Source: Alkalihalobacterium sp048323755 (GTDB lineage Bacteria; Bacillota; Bacilli; Bacillales; Bacillaceae_F). From it: 64,000 bases of DNA. The DNA lies in contig NZ_JBLWFS010000020.1 in the NCBI RefSeq assembly GCF_048323755.1, positions 1 through 64,000 on the forward strand, read 5' to 3'. Positions 8,041 through 16,239 of this stretch are shown piece by piece (the first letter of the stretch is position 1; every line of letters starts with the position of its first letter). A program made the translations under genes and the position numbers. The notes beneath the pieces were generated by a model, which was not told the DNA's origin, did not search any database, and was given only the letters and a program-made list of their open reading frames with translations.

Positions 8041-8078
8041 TACACCTCTGTAAAAATTCTTATAGGTGTATTTTACAC
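8041..8078. promoter_or_regulatory. Candidate PhaQ operator
   Basis: GTGTA-TTT-TACAC at 8066-8078 is a perfect palindrome. Its inner half overlaps a second, wider repeat (TACACCT at 8041-8047 with AGGTGTA at 8064-8070). Both lie in the phaQ leader, just upstream of the ribosome binding site, where a repressor would block transcription. That PhaQ binds here is inference. Confidence 0.5.
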
Positions 8079-8203
8079 ATAGGGGTCATATTTAGTCAAT
8101 AGTGCATATACTTAAATTAAAAGATTTGTGACAATTTGGTTAACAATCCAAAATTTTGGGTAAAACGTTATAAGAAACTAAATTAAACCTAGGAGGTTTT
8201 TAT

Positions 8204-8989
8204 ATGAAAACGGTGAATGTCAATAACATCCCCGTCCACTACCAACGTCTCGGAACTGGTGAGCCACTTTTACTAATTCACGGCTTAGGTGAAATCAAAG
8301 AAGGTTGGGTTGACCAACATGAACTAGCAGATCAATACGATCTCATTATCCCAGATTTACGCGGCCACGGTGAAAGTGAAACATATGATGGCATTTCCAT
8401 TAAGAACTTTGCCAGTGATGTTTTAGGTTTACTTGATGCACTTAATATTGAAAGCGCTCACATTTGTGGCTTATCCATGGGAGGTACAGTTGCTCAAGAA
8501 ATTTACAGGCAAGCGCCAGATCGTTGCCGCACATTAACCTTTGTTAGTACGTTTCACTATGCACCTAAATTACTCGGCAGGTCTTTTTTAAGGTTCAGAA
8601 AGTTTAGATCGAAATTATACACTCCTAAGAAAGCTAGAGATTTAGCAGCTCGTACTTGTCTCTATGCCTGGGATGAAGAAAAATCAAATAAATTTCTTCA
8701 GTTCTATAACCCTAAACCTAATAGTTATCAAAAATCAATGGAAGCTTGTCTTGCAATCGACAACCGTAAGCTCTTACCACAAATTAAAGTTCCTACGCTT
8801 GTTATTGGATGCCAATACGACACAGTCGTGCCGTTATGGGTGCAAATTATGATGCATGAAAGCATTCCGCACTCTGAATTGGTGATTTTTAGAAACGTGG
8901 GGCATATTGCTAAGCTTGAAGATACTGAGAGGTTTAATCATACCCTGCGAACGTTTTTAAATAAGAACAGACAAGAACAATTTGTATAG
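8204..8989 (+). CDS. Alpha/beta hydrolase (Ser nucleophile)
   Basis: This 261-aa cytoplasmic alpha/beta hydrolase has its nucleophile in GLSMGG (Ser91), acid Asp206 (CQYDTVVP) and base His234 (VGHIAK). The oxyanion loop is IHGLGE. AGGAGG lies 7 nt before the ATG. It is transcribed divergently from phaQ and convergently with phaC, so it sits inside the PHA cluster on the opposite strand. A role as an intracellular PHA or oligomer hydrolase is attractive from context. The motifs equally fit a general esterase, lactonase or thioesterase, so no specific substrate is assigned. Confidence 0.8.
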   Translation: MKTVNVNNIPVHYQRLGTGEPLLLIHGLGEIKEGWVDQHELADQYDLIIPDLRGHGESETYDGISIKNFASDVLGLLDALNIESAHICGLSMGGTVAQEIYRQAPDRCRTLTFVSTFHYAPKLLGRSFLRFRKFRSKLYTPKKARDLAARTCLYAWDEEKSNKFLQFYNPKPNSYQKSMEACLAIDNRKLLPQIKVPTLVIGCQYDTVVPLWVQIMMHESIPHSELVIFRNVGHIAKLEDTERFNHTLRTFLNKNRQEQFV

Positions 8990-9004
8990 ATACTTTAGAA
9001 TAAT

Positions 9005-9038
9005 AATTGTGGGAGGGGGCTATGTCCTTCCCACAATT
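9005..9038. terminator. Bidirectional terminator between the hydrolase gene and phaC
   Basis: AATTGTGGGA and TCCCACAATT are perfect 10-bp arms placed between the convergent stop codons (8989 and 9066). Plus-strand tail is TATTCTATT. Confidence 0.75.
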
Positions 9039-9065
9039 TATTCTATTAAAGCATTAAGGCAAATA

Positions 9066-10157
9066 TTACTTTGTTTTCGCAACTAAATTTGAACGTTCTG
9101 TTAACCATTCATCAAGTAAGACAGGGAACTTCCCAGATAATGCTAACGAAACATGGCCAGCTTCAACTAACTTATACGTCTTATTTTCACTAGAAACTAA
9201 CTCCATCATCGGCAAACTTTGTTCTTCTGGAATTAGGTGATCATACTTAGACGTAACGACTAATAAATCAGCTTTGATATTCGCTAAGTCAACCTTCTTT
9301 CCTCGAATCGTTAATTCACCTTTTACCAGCTTATTATCTCGACCTAGATCATTTGCTAGTTGTTTGAAAGCCTCTCCAGTGAACGGGACATGTTCTTTCG
9401 TCCACTTATCTAAGCGGCGCCATCTTTCCACAAATCGTTCATCATGTGCTTTTGTCAATAACTGAACATATGGCGTGAAATAGACCGGGGCTGAAATGGA
9501 ACGGAACATGGCGTTGACGAAAGCAGGTGGCATATTGCCATACACTTCAACCAGTCGATCAATGTTATAATCGCCTTTTCTCATTCCTTCTACCCATTTG
9601 TCTGGTGCAGATTGTACACTGAAGTCGATTGGAACAGTGGCTACAATTAAGTTTTTAATTGGTTCTTCAGCAATAGCTGCATAAATGGACGCAATTGTTC
9701 CACCTAAACAATAACCAATAACCGAGATCTCCTCTGCTCCAGAATGACGCAGTGCTCTTCGAACACCTTTTTGCAGATAATCAAGGATATAATCATCCAG
9801 GCTAATGCCTTTATCTTCATAACCTGGTGTACCCCAATCAAGCAAATAAACATCATAACCTAATTTTGTAAGGCCTTCGATAATGCTTGACCCTGGGTTT
9901 AAATCTAGAATAAACGGCTTATTGAATAAGGAATATACAAAAAATAAAGGAACATCATATTTCTTTTCAACCGCTGGATAGTACCATAATGTAGATTTAT
10001 TTTTTTTCCATACCGCTTGTCTAGGGGTATGACCCACTTTTGGATCAGACTCCATTTCACTCATAATATTCATAAAACGACTCCATCGCTTCCATTCTTT
10101 TACCATATCAAAAGTTGGAAAGGGTAAAGTGTTTTTTTCTGGTGTTTTAGTTGTCAC
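9066..10157 (-). CDS. phaC: Class IV poly(3-hydroxyalkanoate) synthase catalytic subunit PhaC
   Basis: PhaC polymerises (R)-3-hydroxyacyl-CoA into polyhydroxyalkanoate on the granule surface, working with PhaR in class IV enzymes. The 363-aa length fits. The lipase-like box is GYCLGG with nucleophile Cys150, the acid is Asp306 (SKYDHLIP) and the base His335 (EAGHVSL). The conserved DWGTPG stretch (107-112) is present. It starts at GTG with GGAGGA 6 nt upstream and lies 22 nt behind phaR. It is the last gene of the operon phaR-paralogue / phasin-like / phaR / phaC. Unlike the B. megaterium arrangement, no phaB lies between phaR and phaC. Confidence 0.95.
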   Translation of the reverse strand: MTTKTPEKNTLPFPTFDMVKEWKRWSRFMNIMSEMESDPKVGHTPRQAVWKKNKSTLWYYPAVEKKYDVPLFFVYSLFNKPFILDLNPGSSIIEGLTKLGYDVYLLDWGTPGYEDKGISLDDYILDYLQKGVRRALRHSGAEEISVIGYCLGGTIASIYAAIAEEPIKNLIVATVPIDFSVQSAPDKWVEGMRKGDYNIDRLVEVYGNMPPAFVNAMFRSISAPVYFTPYVQLLTKAHDERFVERWRRLDKWTKEHVPFTGEAFKQLANDLGRDNKLVKGELTIRGKKVDLANIKADLLVVTSKYDHLIPEEQSLPMMELVSSENKTYKLVEAGHVSLALSGKFPVLLDEWLTERSNLVAKTK

Positions 10158-10179
10158 TTGGGCTCCTCCATTTCAATGA

Positions 10180-10758
10180 TTACTTTTCGTTTTCACCAAC
10201 AAGTACTGGTTCTAATTTTGGTTCGTTCACTTGATTTTTTTCTTGTAACAATTCTTTTAGGGAAGTAAGTTCTTCTTTAATGTCGCTCAATTGAGCTAGC
10301 TCTGCTTTTACTTCTTCTAATTCATCTTTAAGCGCTTTTGTTTCAGAAACTTCTTTCTTCGTTCTAGTTAGCTCCGTTTTTAGCTGCTTTGTCACCTTTA
10401 CAACTTCACGAGAGATTTCTACTACACTTTCGATCTCTTGATTTGTATCATTGAATGAATCGGATAAGTTCCAAATTTGTTCTTCTAATAGATCTAGTTT
10501 TTCTTCTGTTTGAAGAGCTAGCTTTGAAACATTGGCTAAGTCTGTTTTTGTTGGAATATTTAGTTGAGTTGCTAACATTTCTTGGTTTCTACGTAATAGT
10601 TCTAAGTATCTAGAATGCGCATCTGAATTTACTTTGGCATAACGAACGAACTCTGAATTATTCGTCCATAAATGAATCATATCGTTGATTTGTTTTTCCC
10701 ATCTGTCGCTAAATTTTTTAAAAGTATCGTATGGATCATATGATCTGTTTGATGACAT
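10180..10758 (-). CDS. phaR: PHA synthase subunit PhaR
   Basis: PhaR is the non-catalytic partner of class IV PhaC and is needed for activity. The 192-aa protein begins with a helical domain (WEKQINDMIHLW, EFVRYAKVNSDAHSRYLELL, MLATQLNIPTKTDLANVSKL) and continues into a long C-terminal coiled coil (about residues 90-175, with repeated LEEVKAEL-type heptads). It lies 30 nt behind the phasin-like gene and 22 nt before phaC. A paralogue of its N-terminal domain is encoded two genes upstream. GAGAGG precedes the ATG. Confidence 0.92.
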   Translation of the reverse strand: MSSNRSYDPYDTFKKFSDRWEKQINDMIHLWTNNSEFVRYAKVNSDAHSRYLELLRRNQEMLATQLNIPTKTDLANVSKLALQTEEKLDLLEEQIWNLSDSFNDTNQEIESVVEISREVVKVTKQLKTELTRTKKEVSETKALKDELEEVKAELAQLSDIKEELTSLKELLQEKNQVNEPKLEPVLVGENEK

Positions 10759-10788
10759 ATTCCTCTCCGCCCTTCTTTATTTTTTATA

Positions 10789-11376
10789 TTATGATTTCAC
10801 TTCGCTAGAACGTTCGATGTATTTATTAAAAGGAAATAAAACGTTTTTCAGTTGTTTTGTGAAAAGGTTAATCATTCCACGTTGATTTTCATGAATGGTG
10901 TTTAGCGTTGATTTTAAGTTGTCAAGAAATTGAATACGGCTCTTCTTTCTGAACTCAATATACTGTTCCATCGATTTAACATAGTAATCTAGGTGCTCAC
11001 CGTTAGCGAAAGGTCGCAGCTGTAACTTGGATAGTTCTGTTGTTTTACTTTGGAAGTTATCCATCACCTTATTGATCTCTTCATAAGATTTAATTGGGAA
11101 TAAGTATTGTAATGAAGTCGTTGATGTTAAAAGTTCTTCACGCGCCGTTTTTTCCCACTCGCGTTGCTCTTTAACTAATTGATCTAATAACTCTTTAGAG
11201 TTACTTTGGTTTCTTTTCATATTTTCAATGATACGCTTTGTATTGCGAAGTAATGCTTCTTCACGAAGGCTGGCTCTTTCATTCCAAGCATCTAACTCTT
11301 GTAATGATTGTTTCCAAAGTAAATCTAAACTCGTTACTTTCTCTTCTACTTCTACAGTTTCTTTTTCTTGTTCCAT
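10789..11376 (-). CDS. Coiled-coil phasin-like protein of the PHA operon
   Basis: This 195-aa protein is charged and helical, with no signal or membrane segment. Its N-terminal region (LLWKQSLQELDAWNERASLREE) echoes the PhaP candidate at 7060-7614, and it ends in a basic tail. AAGGAGG lies 8 nt before the ATG. It is the second gene of the phaC operon, between the two PhaR-type genes. By position and composition it is probably a second granule-surface protein or a spacer between synthase and granule. I do not recognise an established family, so the call rests on context. Confidence 0.65.
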   Translation of the reverse strand: MEQEKETVEVEEKVTSLDLLWKQSLQELDAWNERASLREEALLRNTKRIIENMKRNQSNSKELLDQLVKEQREWEKTAREELLTSTTSLQYLFPIKSYEEINKVMDNFQSKTTELSKLQLRPFANGEHLDYYVKSMEQYIEFRKKSRIQFLDNLKSTLNTIHENQRGMINLFTKQLKNVLFPFNKYIERSSEVKS

Positions 11377-11428
11377 TGATTTTTCCTCCTTATTTGTCTT
11401 TCATTTTTATTAGGAATTACAGCAACGG

Positions 11429-11863
11429 TTAGTTTGCTAGTAAGTCTTTTAATTCATCCTGGAGTATTTCTAGCTTTGTTTTTGGTTTTAGAAGTTTACC
11501 TTCTTTATCAAGAAGTGTCTTCATCTTTCTCAGTTCAATAAACAACTCCTTTAACATTTGATTTTGCTTTTTGTTTGATCGAAGTAAACTGAACAGTCGC
11601 TCTTCTAGATCATCGGTTTTATGCTCCAGCCTTATTATGATGTTGGCCATCATCGCAACCTCATTTTTTGTTGGAACGTTTATTGATTTCAACCATTTTT
11701 CCGCGATTATTCTCCTGTCCAGTACACAATCAAGATGTGCTTCTAGCATTTTTCCAGACAATCGAACATATTCAGGACAGTTTAATGTAGAGATGAGCTC
11801 GGTGTTCCATTCTTCCTCTAGTTGTTTGTACTGTTCGTATAGATCTGATTTTTTGTCACTCAT
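11429..11863 (-). CDS. PhaR paralogue, short form
   Basis: This 144-aa protein can be aligned by eye with PhaR. EEEWNTEL matches DRWEKQIN, CPEYVRLSGKMLEAHLD matches SEFVRYAKVNSDAHSRYLE, and SINVPTKNEVAMMANIIIRL matches QLNIPTKTDLANVSKLALQT. LDDLEERLFSL-type spacing also follows in both. Its C-terminal coiled coil is much shorter. The frame opens at a GTG (11878), but that codon overlaps the Shine-Dalgarno region, so ATG at 11863 (GAGG 9 nt upstream) is preferred. It is the first gene of the operon ending in phaC. It may be an alternative synthase subunit or a regulator of PhaR-PhaC assembly. Confidence 0.75.
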   Translation of the reverse strand: MSDKKSDLYEQYKQLEEEWNTELISTLNCPEYVRLSGKMLEAHLDCVLDRRIIAEKWLKSINVPTKNEVAMMANIIIRLEHKTDDLEERLFSLLRSNKKQNQMLKELFIELRKMKTLLDKEGKLLKPKTKLEILQDELKDLLAN

Positions 11864-11887
11864 TCTCTTCTGCCTCACCTATCTACT

Positions 11888-11941
11888 ACTAACCGGTTGG
11901 TATGTTAACCTTATAATATAACTAATTTTCGAAATTATCAA
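11888..11941 (-). promoter_or_regulatory. Promoter and AACCGGTT operator of the phaR-type operon
   Basis: On the minus strand, TTGATA (11936-11941) and TATTAT (11913-11918) are separated by exactly 17 bp, a good sigma-A promoter. Just downstream, at 11888-11901, lies ACTAACCGGTTGGT, a near-perfect palindrome that would overlap the transcription start. The same palindrome occurs upstream of the acyl-CoA ligase and symporter genes. A repressor here would control PHA synthase expression. The rest of 11942-12230 is AT-rich and shows nothing. Confidence 0.65.
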
Positions 11942-12230
11942 TTATAATTTTCCAAAAAATTAAAATTTTTCTAAAGAACACAATATTATTTTAATATAAT
12001 AGCCTCGCAAACCAACTTTTAGCACGCAGACCTTATATCAACTATTCAGTTAGATCAACTAATATACCTATTTCCCTAATAATTATATGAATATAAATTT
12101 ATAGCTTTTATTCTACTTCTCAAATAATCGAACTCTACGTTAATACTAAATAAAAAGTACTTGTATTACTGTAATTTTCATATAATATTAAATAGAAATA
12201 TCCATAATTTCCAAAAGGAGGTATGTTGCA

Positions 12231-13037
12231 ATGCCAACTACAAAATCGAATGGTGCTGAACTGTATTTCGAAGTTCATGGACAAGGTGAACCTTTACTAT
12301 TAATTATGGGACTCTCTCATAATTCCTTATCTTGGTTTCGGACTCTACCTGAGCTAGCTAAACACTATAAAGTTATCATTTTTGATAACCGCGGCTGTGG
12401 TAAAAGCGAAACCCCAACTACTCCCTATTCCATTGAATTGATGGCTGAAGATGCTCGTGCTGTCTTAGATGCAGCCGAAGTTGACTCAGCACATGTTTAC
12501 GGGATCTCGATGGGAGGTATGATTGCCCAGCGACTAACCCTGCTCTACCCTGAACGTGTAAAGTCACTCGTTTTAGGCTGTACAACAGCTGGTGGCCCTA
12601 ACCATGTTCAACCGCCAATGGAAGTATCTATGCAAATGATGGCTCGAGCTAACTCTCAAGCTACTCCTGAGGAAATGGCTTGGGAAGCTGCTCCTATTCT
12701 ATATAGTTCATCTTTTATTGAGACAAAGCGTGACCTCATCGCTGAAGACATTAAAAAACGAATAGAAATTCCAACGTCTCCCCAAGGGTATATGTTACAA
12801 TTGCAAGCTTGTCTTGGACACAATACAGATGAAGAACTTAGTCAAATTAAATGTCCAACCCTTGTTATTCACGGGGATGCCGACGTACTAGTTCCTTATC
12901 CAAATGGTCAAAATTTAGCTAATAAGATACCTAACGCTGAATTTATAACCGTTCCGGGGGCTGGGCATATCTATACTTCAGAAGCTGCTGAACTCGTAAA
13001 TAATAAATTGCTAGAATTTCTAGGTTCACAAAAATAA
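12231..13037 (+). CDS. Alpha/beta hydrolase (Ser nucleophile), enol-lactonase-like
   Basis: This 268-aa cytoplasmic hydrolase has nucleophile elbow GISMGG (Ser93), acid Asp218 (HGDADVLVP) and base His246 (GAGHIY). The phrase FDNRGCGKSETP is typical of the 3-oxoadipate enol-lactonase / carboxylesterase-like group. AAAGGAGG lies 9 nt before the ATG. It is divergent from the PHA synthase operon and convergent with an SDR gene. It could act on PHA breakdown products or other esters; the natural substrate is unknown. No adjacent protocatechuate pathway genes support a true enol-lactonase role. Confidence 0.8.
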   Translation: MPTTKSNGAELYFEVHGQGEPLLLIMGLSHNSLSWFRTLPELAKHYKVIIFDNRGCGKSETPTTPYSIELMAEDARAVLDAAEVDSAHVYGISMGGMIAQRLTLLYPERVKSLVLGCTTAGGPNHVQPPMEVSMQMMARANSQATPEEMAWEAAPILYSSSFIETKRDLIAEDIKKRIEIPTSPQGYMLQLQACLGHNTDEELSQIKCPTLVIHGDADVLVPYPNGQNLANKIPNAEFITVPGAGHIYTSEAAELVNNKLLEFLGSQK

Positions 13038-13047
13038 GATTGTAGAT

Positions 13048-13084
13048 AAAAAGTGCCATGACAAAAAATGACAGGGCACTTTTT
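13048..13084. terminator. Bidirectional terminator between hydrolase and SDR genes
   Basis: AAAAAGTGCC and GGCACTTTTT are perfect 10-bp arms between the convergent stops at 13037 and 13090, with T-rich tails on the plus strand. Confidence 0.85.
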
Positions 13085-13089
13085 ATATT

Positions 13090-13869
13090 TTAGATGACAG
13101 CTGCACTAGCTCCTCCATCAACAACTAGTGTATGACCATACACATAGTCAGAAGCCTTAGAAGCTAAGAATAGAGCTGCACCTTTCATATCGTAATCAGA
13201 ACCGAAGCGACCTGCAGGTGTATGAGCTAGTAATCTTTCACCCGCTTCATCAAGTACCCCTTTTGCCATTTTCGTAGGGAAGAACCCTGGTGCAATTGCA
13301 TTAACGTGGATGTTGTAACGAGCAAGCTTTACGGCAAGGTCTTTTGTGAACGTAATCACGGCACCCTTACTTGTCGAATAACCAATCGCATCCATCACCT
13401 CAGGGTTTTGGCCACCAGTACCTGCGATTGATGCAATATTTATGATTTTTCCAGATCCCTGATCAGCCATAACTTTTCCTACTTTTTGAGAAAACATGAA
13501 TATTGCTTTGACATTAACATCCATTACTTTATCCCAAGCTTCAACAGGCATTTCTAGTGCAGGTGCTCCCCATGATGCTCCGCTATTATTAACTAGAATA
13601 TCAATACTTCCAAACTCTTTTAGTGTTGTTTGAACGACAACATCAATGTCTTCCTGTTTCGTTACATCACATTGTAAGGCAATGGCTTTTACTCCCTTTG
13701 CTTTTAACTTCTCGCTTACTTCCTGACACGCTTCAAGCTTACGAGAACAAACAACGATATTGGCACCTGCTTCAGCATAGGCATTAGCAATTTGTTCTCC
13801 TAAACCTCTTCCCCCACCAGTAATAATTGCTGTTTTATTAGTTAGATCAAATAATTGTTTAATTTCCAT
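13090..13869 (-). CDS. Short-chain dehydrogenase/reductase
   Basis: This classical SDR of 259 aa binds NAD(P) through TGGGRGLG (17-24) and NNSG (94-97). The catalytic triad is Ser147, Tyr164 and Lys168 (YSTSK). Its C-terminal YVYGHTLVVDGG is standard. The frame opens at 13884, but AGGAGGA-like sequence lies between that ATG and the one at 13869, 6-7 nt before the second, so 13869 is chosen. It follows the acyl-CoA ligase gene by about 120 nt containing a structured leader and may be co-transcribed. A 3-hydroxyacyl or 3-oxoacyl substrate is plausible from context. A dedicated acetoacetyl-CoA reductase (PhaB) is not shown. Confidence 0.88.
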   Translation of the reverse strand: MEIKQLFDLTNKTAIITGGGRGLGEQIANAYAEAGANIVVCSRKLEACQEVSEKLKAKGVKAIALQCDVTKQEDIDVVVQTTLKEFGSIDILVNNSGASWGAPALEMPVEAWDKVMDVNVKAIFMFSQKVGKVMADQGSGKIINIASIAGTGGQNPEVMDAIGYSTSKGAVITFTKDLAVKLARYNIHVNAIAPGFFPTKMAKGVLDEAGERLLAHTPAGRFGSDYDMKGAALFLASKASDYVYGHTLVVDGGASAAVI

Positions 13870-13907
13870 GTCTTGTTCCTCCATTGCTTCGATTATTAGT
13901 ATAATTT

Positions 13908-13970
13908 AGGCGCCAATACTTGTTGGCCTAAGACACTTTTCTTTAGCTGATTAAAAGTAACTTGGCGCCT
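13908..13970 (-). promoter_or_regulatory. Structured leader between acyl-CoA ligase and SDR genes
   Basis: AGGCGCCAA (13908-13916) and TTGGCGCCT (13962-13970) form a perfect 9-bp inverted repeat. A third segment inside (TGTTGGCC at 13921-13928) can pair instead with GGCGCCAA at the proximal end. On the minus-strand RNA, alternative hairpins are therefore possible 40-100 nt before the SDR start. This could be a partial terminator or attenuator. No long U-tract follows. Confidence 0.4.
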
Positions 13971-13990
13971 TTGTTTTAAATTAAATTAAA

Positions 13991-15625
13991 TTAATGAGTT
14001 TTAGCTGCTTCCTCATCACGAAGAGCGCGTCTTAATAATTTCCCTACTGCTGTTTTTGGAAGTTCATCGCGAATCTCAACGAACTTTGGTACTTTATAAG
14101 GAGCTAACAGTGATTTTGTGAATAGAATAATATCTTCTTCTGTTGCTGTTTTCCCATCTTTTAAAGTAACAAACGCTTTTACAGTTTCGCCGCGGTATGC
14201 GTCAGGTACCCCAACTACGATTACTTCTTGTACTGCTTCGTGTTGATATAGCACTTCTTCAATTTCACGCGGGTACACGTTGTAACCGCTCGCAATGATC
14301 ATATCTTTCTTACGGTCTACAATATAGAAGTAGCCCTCTTCGTCCATACGTGCCATATCACCCGTGAATAACCAACCATCTCTTAATACCTCTTCCGTAG
14401 CGTCAGGACGTCCCCAGTATCCTTTCATAACTTGTGGACCTTTAATAATTAATTCACCAACTTCTCCTACTGGAACTTCAACGATTCCATCTTCTGTTTC
14501 TTGAATAATTTTAGCTTCGACACTAGGAAGAGGAATACCGATACTTCCAACAACTCTTTCACGGAAAGGCGGGTTGAAATGTGTAGTTGGCGATGCTTCA
14601 GATAAACCAAACCCTTCACATAAGTTACAACCTGTACGTTTTTCAAATAAGTGAAGTTGTTCAATCGGCATGGCTGAACCACCACTATTGAAATAAGAAA
14701 CTTGATCGAACCCATAATCTTCTAGGTTCGGATGACTATTTAATGCAACATACATTGTAGGTACTCCTGAGAATTGGAACGGCTTTTCGCGCTTAACAGT
14801 TTCAACTACTTCTTGTACGTCAAATCGTGGTAATATGATTTGATTGCATCCTGCTTTAAAGCCTAGAAATACGTTACACGTTAATCCATAAATATGGAAC
14901 ATCGGAAGGACACTCATGATTTTCGGATTGTCAGGACTGTCAATCGCTCTAAACATAAAGTCATAGATTTGTTCAAGGTTTGAAATTAAATTACGGTGAG
15001 TTAACATAACCCCTTTTGAAACTCCCGTTGTACCACCAGTATATTGAAGCATTGCAATATCTTCCGCTGGATTTAATTCAACTTGTGGAGGAGTTTCTGC
15101 TTCAAGTTGTAAAAAGTCATCGAAGTAATAATCACCTTCTGCCAAAGATGTCGTTTGCTGTTGTAAGCTCACCACGATAATATGTTTAAGGTTAGTGTTT
15201 GCTTGTACTTGTTTAACACGAGGATAGAGAAGATCTAAGACAATCATATACTCAGCACCTGAGTCTTTTAACACATGTTCAATTTCTCTTTCAACATACA
15301 TTGGATTGACTTGAACGCCGATCCCTCCAAGACGAGCAGCACTGAATAATGAAAAAATATAATGAGGTGTATTTGGTAACATGATCGCTAATCGATCACC
15401 TTTATTAAACCCAATACTATGTAATGACGCTGCGTATTTTTCAGAGATACCATATACTTCATTAAAACTAAATGTTTTATTATAAAACGTAACGGCCGTT
15501 TTAGGACCGAACTCCTTCACTGAGTTCAATAAGACATCAGTAAGAGAAATGTTTGGGATGTTTGCGTTTTCTCCAATTTTTTCGTCGAAATGTTTTAACC
15601 ATGGCTTTTCACTGTACACTGTCAT
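13991..15625 (-). CDS. fadD: Long-chain acyl-CoA ligase (AMP-forming)
   Basis: This cytoplasmic 544-aa enzyme activates free fatty acids to acyl-CoA. The AMP-binding P-loop reads LQYTGGTTGVSKG, the A5 motif GFGLSEASP, the A7 motif GWLFTGDMARMD, the A8 motif YFYIVDRKKDMIIASGYNV and the A10 lysine motif PKTAVGKLLRR. The wording SEASP and YPREIEE matches Bacillus LcfA/FadD-type ligases. The frame opens at 15667, but AAGGGGG lies 6 nt before the ATG at 15625, which is chosen. An AACCGGTT palindrome lies about 40 bp upstream. It supplies acyl-CoA for beta-oxidation or PHA precursors. The symbol follows function, not proven orthology. Confidence 0.9.
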   Translation of the reverse strand: MTVYSEKPWLKHFDEKIGENANIPNISLTDVLLNSVKEFGPKTAVTFYNKTFSFNEVYGISEKYAASLHSIGFNKGDRLAIMLPNTPHYIFSLFSAARLGGIGVQVNPMYVEREIEHVLKDSGAEYMIVLDLLYPRVKQVQANTNLKHIIVVSLQQQTTSLAEGDYYFDDFLQLEAETPPQVELNPAEDIAMLQYTGGTTGVSKGVMLTHRNLISNLEQIYDFMFRAIDSPDNPKIMSVLPMFHIYGLTCNVFLGFKAGCNQIILPRFDVQEVVETVKREKPFQFSGVPTMYVALNSHPNLEDYGFDQVSYFNSGGSAMPIEQLHLFEKRTGCNLCEGFGLSEASPTTHFNPPFRERVVGSIGIPLPSVEAKIIQETEDGIVEVPVGEVGELIIKGPQVMKGYWGRPDATEEVLRDGWLFTGDMARMDEEGYFYIVDRKKDMIIASGYNVYPREIEEVLYQHEAVQEVIVVGVPDAYRGETVKAFVTLKDGKTATEEDIILFTKSLLAPYKVPKFVEIRDELPKTAVGKLLRRALRDEEAAKTH

Positions 15626-15662
15626 GTTAATCCCCCTTATAATAATGTCAATTTTCGCCAAT

Positions 15663-15676
15663 ACCAACCGGTTAGT
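15663..15676. promoter_or_regulatory. AACCGGTT operator upstream of the acyl-CoA ligase gene
   Basis: ACCAACCGGTTAGT is nearly identical to the reverse of the palindrome at 11888-11901 and lies 38 bp upstream of the ligase start codon. It is the size and symmetry expected for a TetR-family site. The regulator is not identified. Confidence 0.6.
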
Positions 15677-16137
15677 TAGTGACAGGTATCTTTATACCAA
15701 TTGTGCGAAAATTATAGTAGTAGCTTTACACTTAGAATTATTAAGTTTAATAGCATATTTGTAAATAAGTGTTTGTCGACAAATAAAAACATTCTATATC
15801 AATTGCTGTCGATTGGTTTGTTAATAAAAGTTGTTTGATGTCACTTAAACGTTGTTAAAACGCGAATGCAGCAGTCGATAGATATTGGGGAAACGTATCG
15901 AATTTTGACGTACGAATTTTAAGTAAATTTCAGAAAAATTTTTATATTCTAACATAAAAAAGATAGGAAAGAGAACAAATACAAGCGAGTGAAAGAGTTG
16001 ACATTCATCTAATACAAAATTGTTGACTACAAATGTATATTGCATTCGAACTACTTCTATCACTGAATCCCCTCTATTAACAAAATATAAATTTAAAGTG
16101 AAGGTCGAGTTTATCCTAAAATATAAAGTAAAATAAA
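15677..16137. other. Intergenic region upstream of the acyl-CoA ligase gene
   Basis: This AT-rich region contains a perfect 12-bp palindrome TTTGTCGACAAA at 15772-15783, resembling two overlapping Spo0A boxes. A 72-codon minus-strand frame (15845-16063) starts at GTG with a GAGGGGA 4 nt upstream. Its translation is compositionally odd and unlike any family I know. I do not call it a gene. Confidence 0.4.
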
Positions 16138-16162
16138 AACTGACCCTTAAAAAGAGCCAGTT
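16138..16162 (-). terminator. Terminator of the extended SDR gene
   Basis: On the minus strand AACTGGCTC and GGGTCAGTT pair over 9 bp (two G-U pairs) around a T-rich loop and are followed by TTTTATTTTA. Confidence 0.6.
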
Positions 16163-16239
16163 ATAACAACTTTAAATTTACAAGGTTAATTATTTTATAG
16201 GTTTGGCGAGGAATTACACCATTCCCATAAATATCTCTA

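Noticed and set aside
15845..16063. 72-codon minus-strand frame with GAGGGGA upstream
   Set aside because: SD spacing is only 4 nt and the translation (Phe, Val, Asn-rich, no pattern) does not look like a protein; kept as intergenic.
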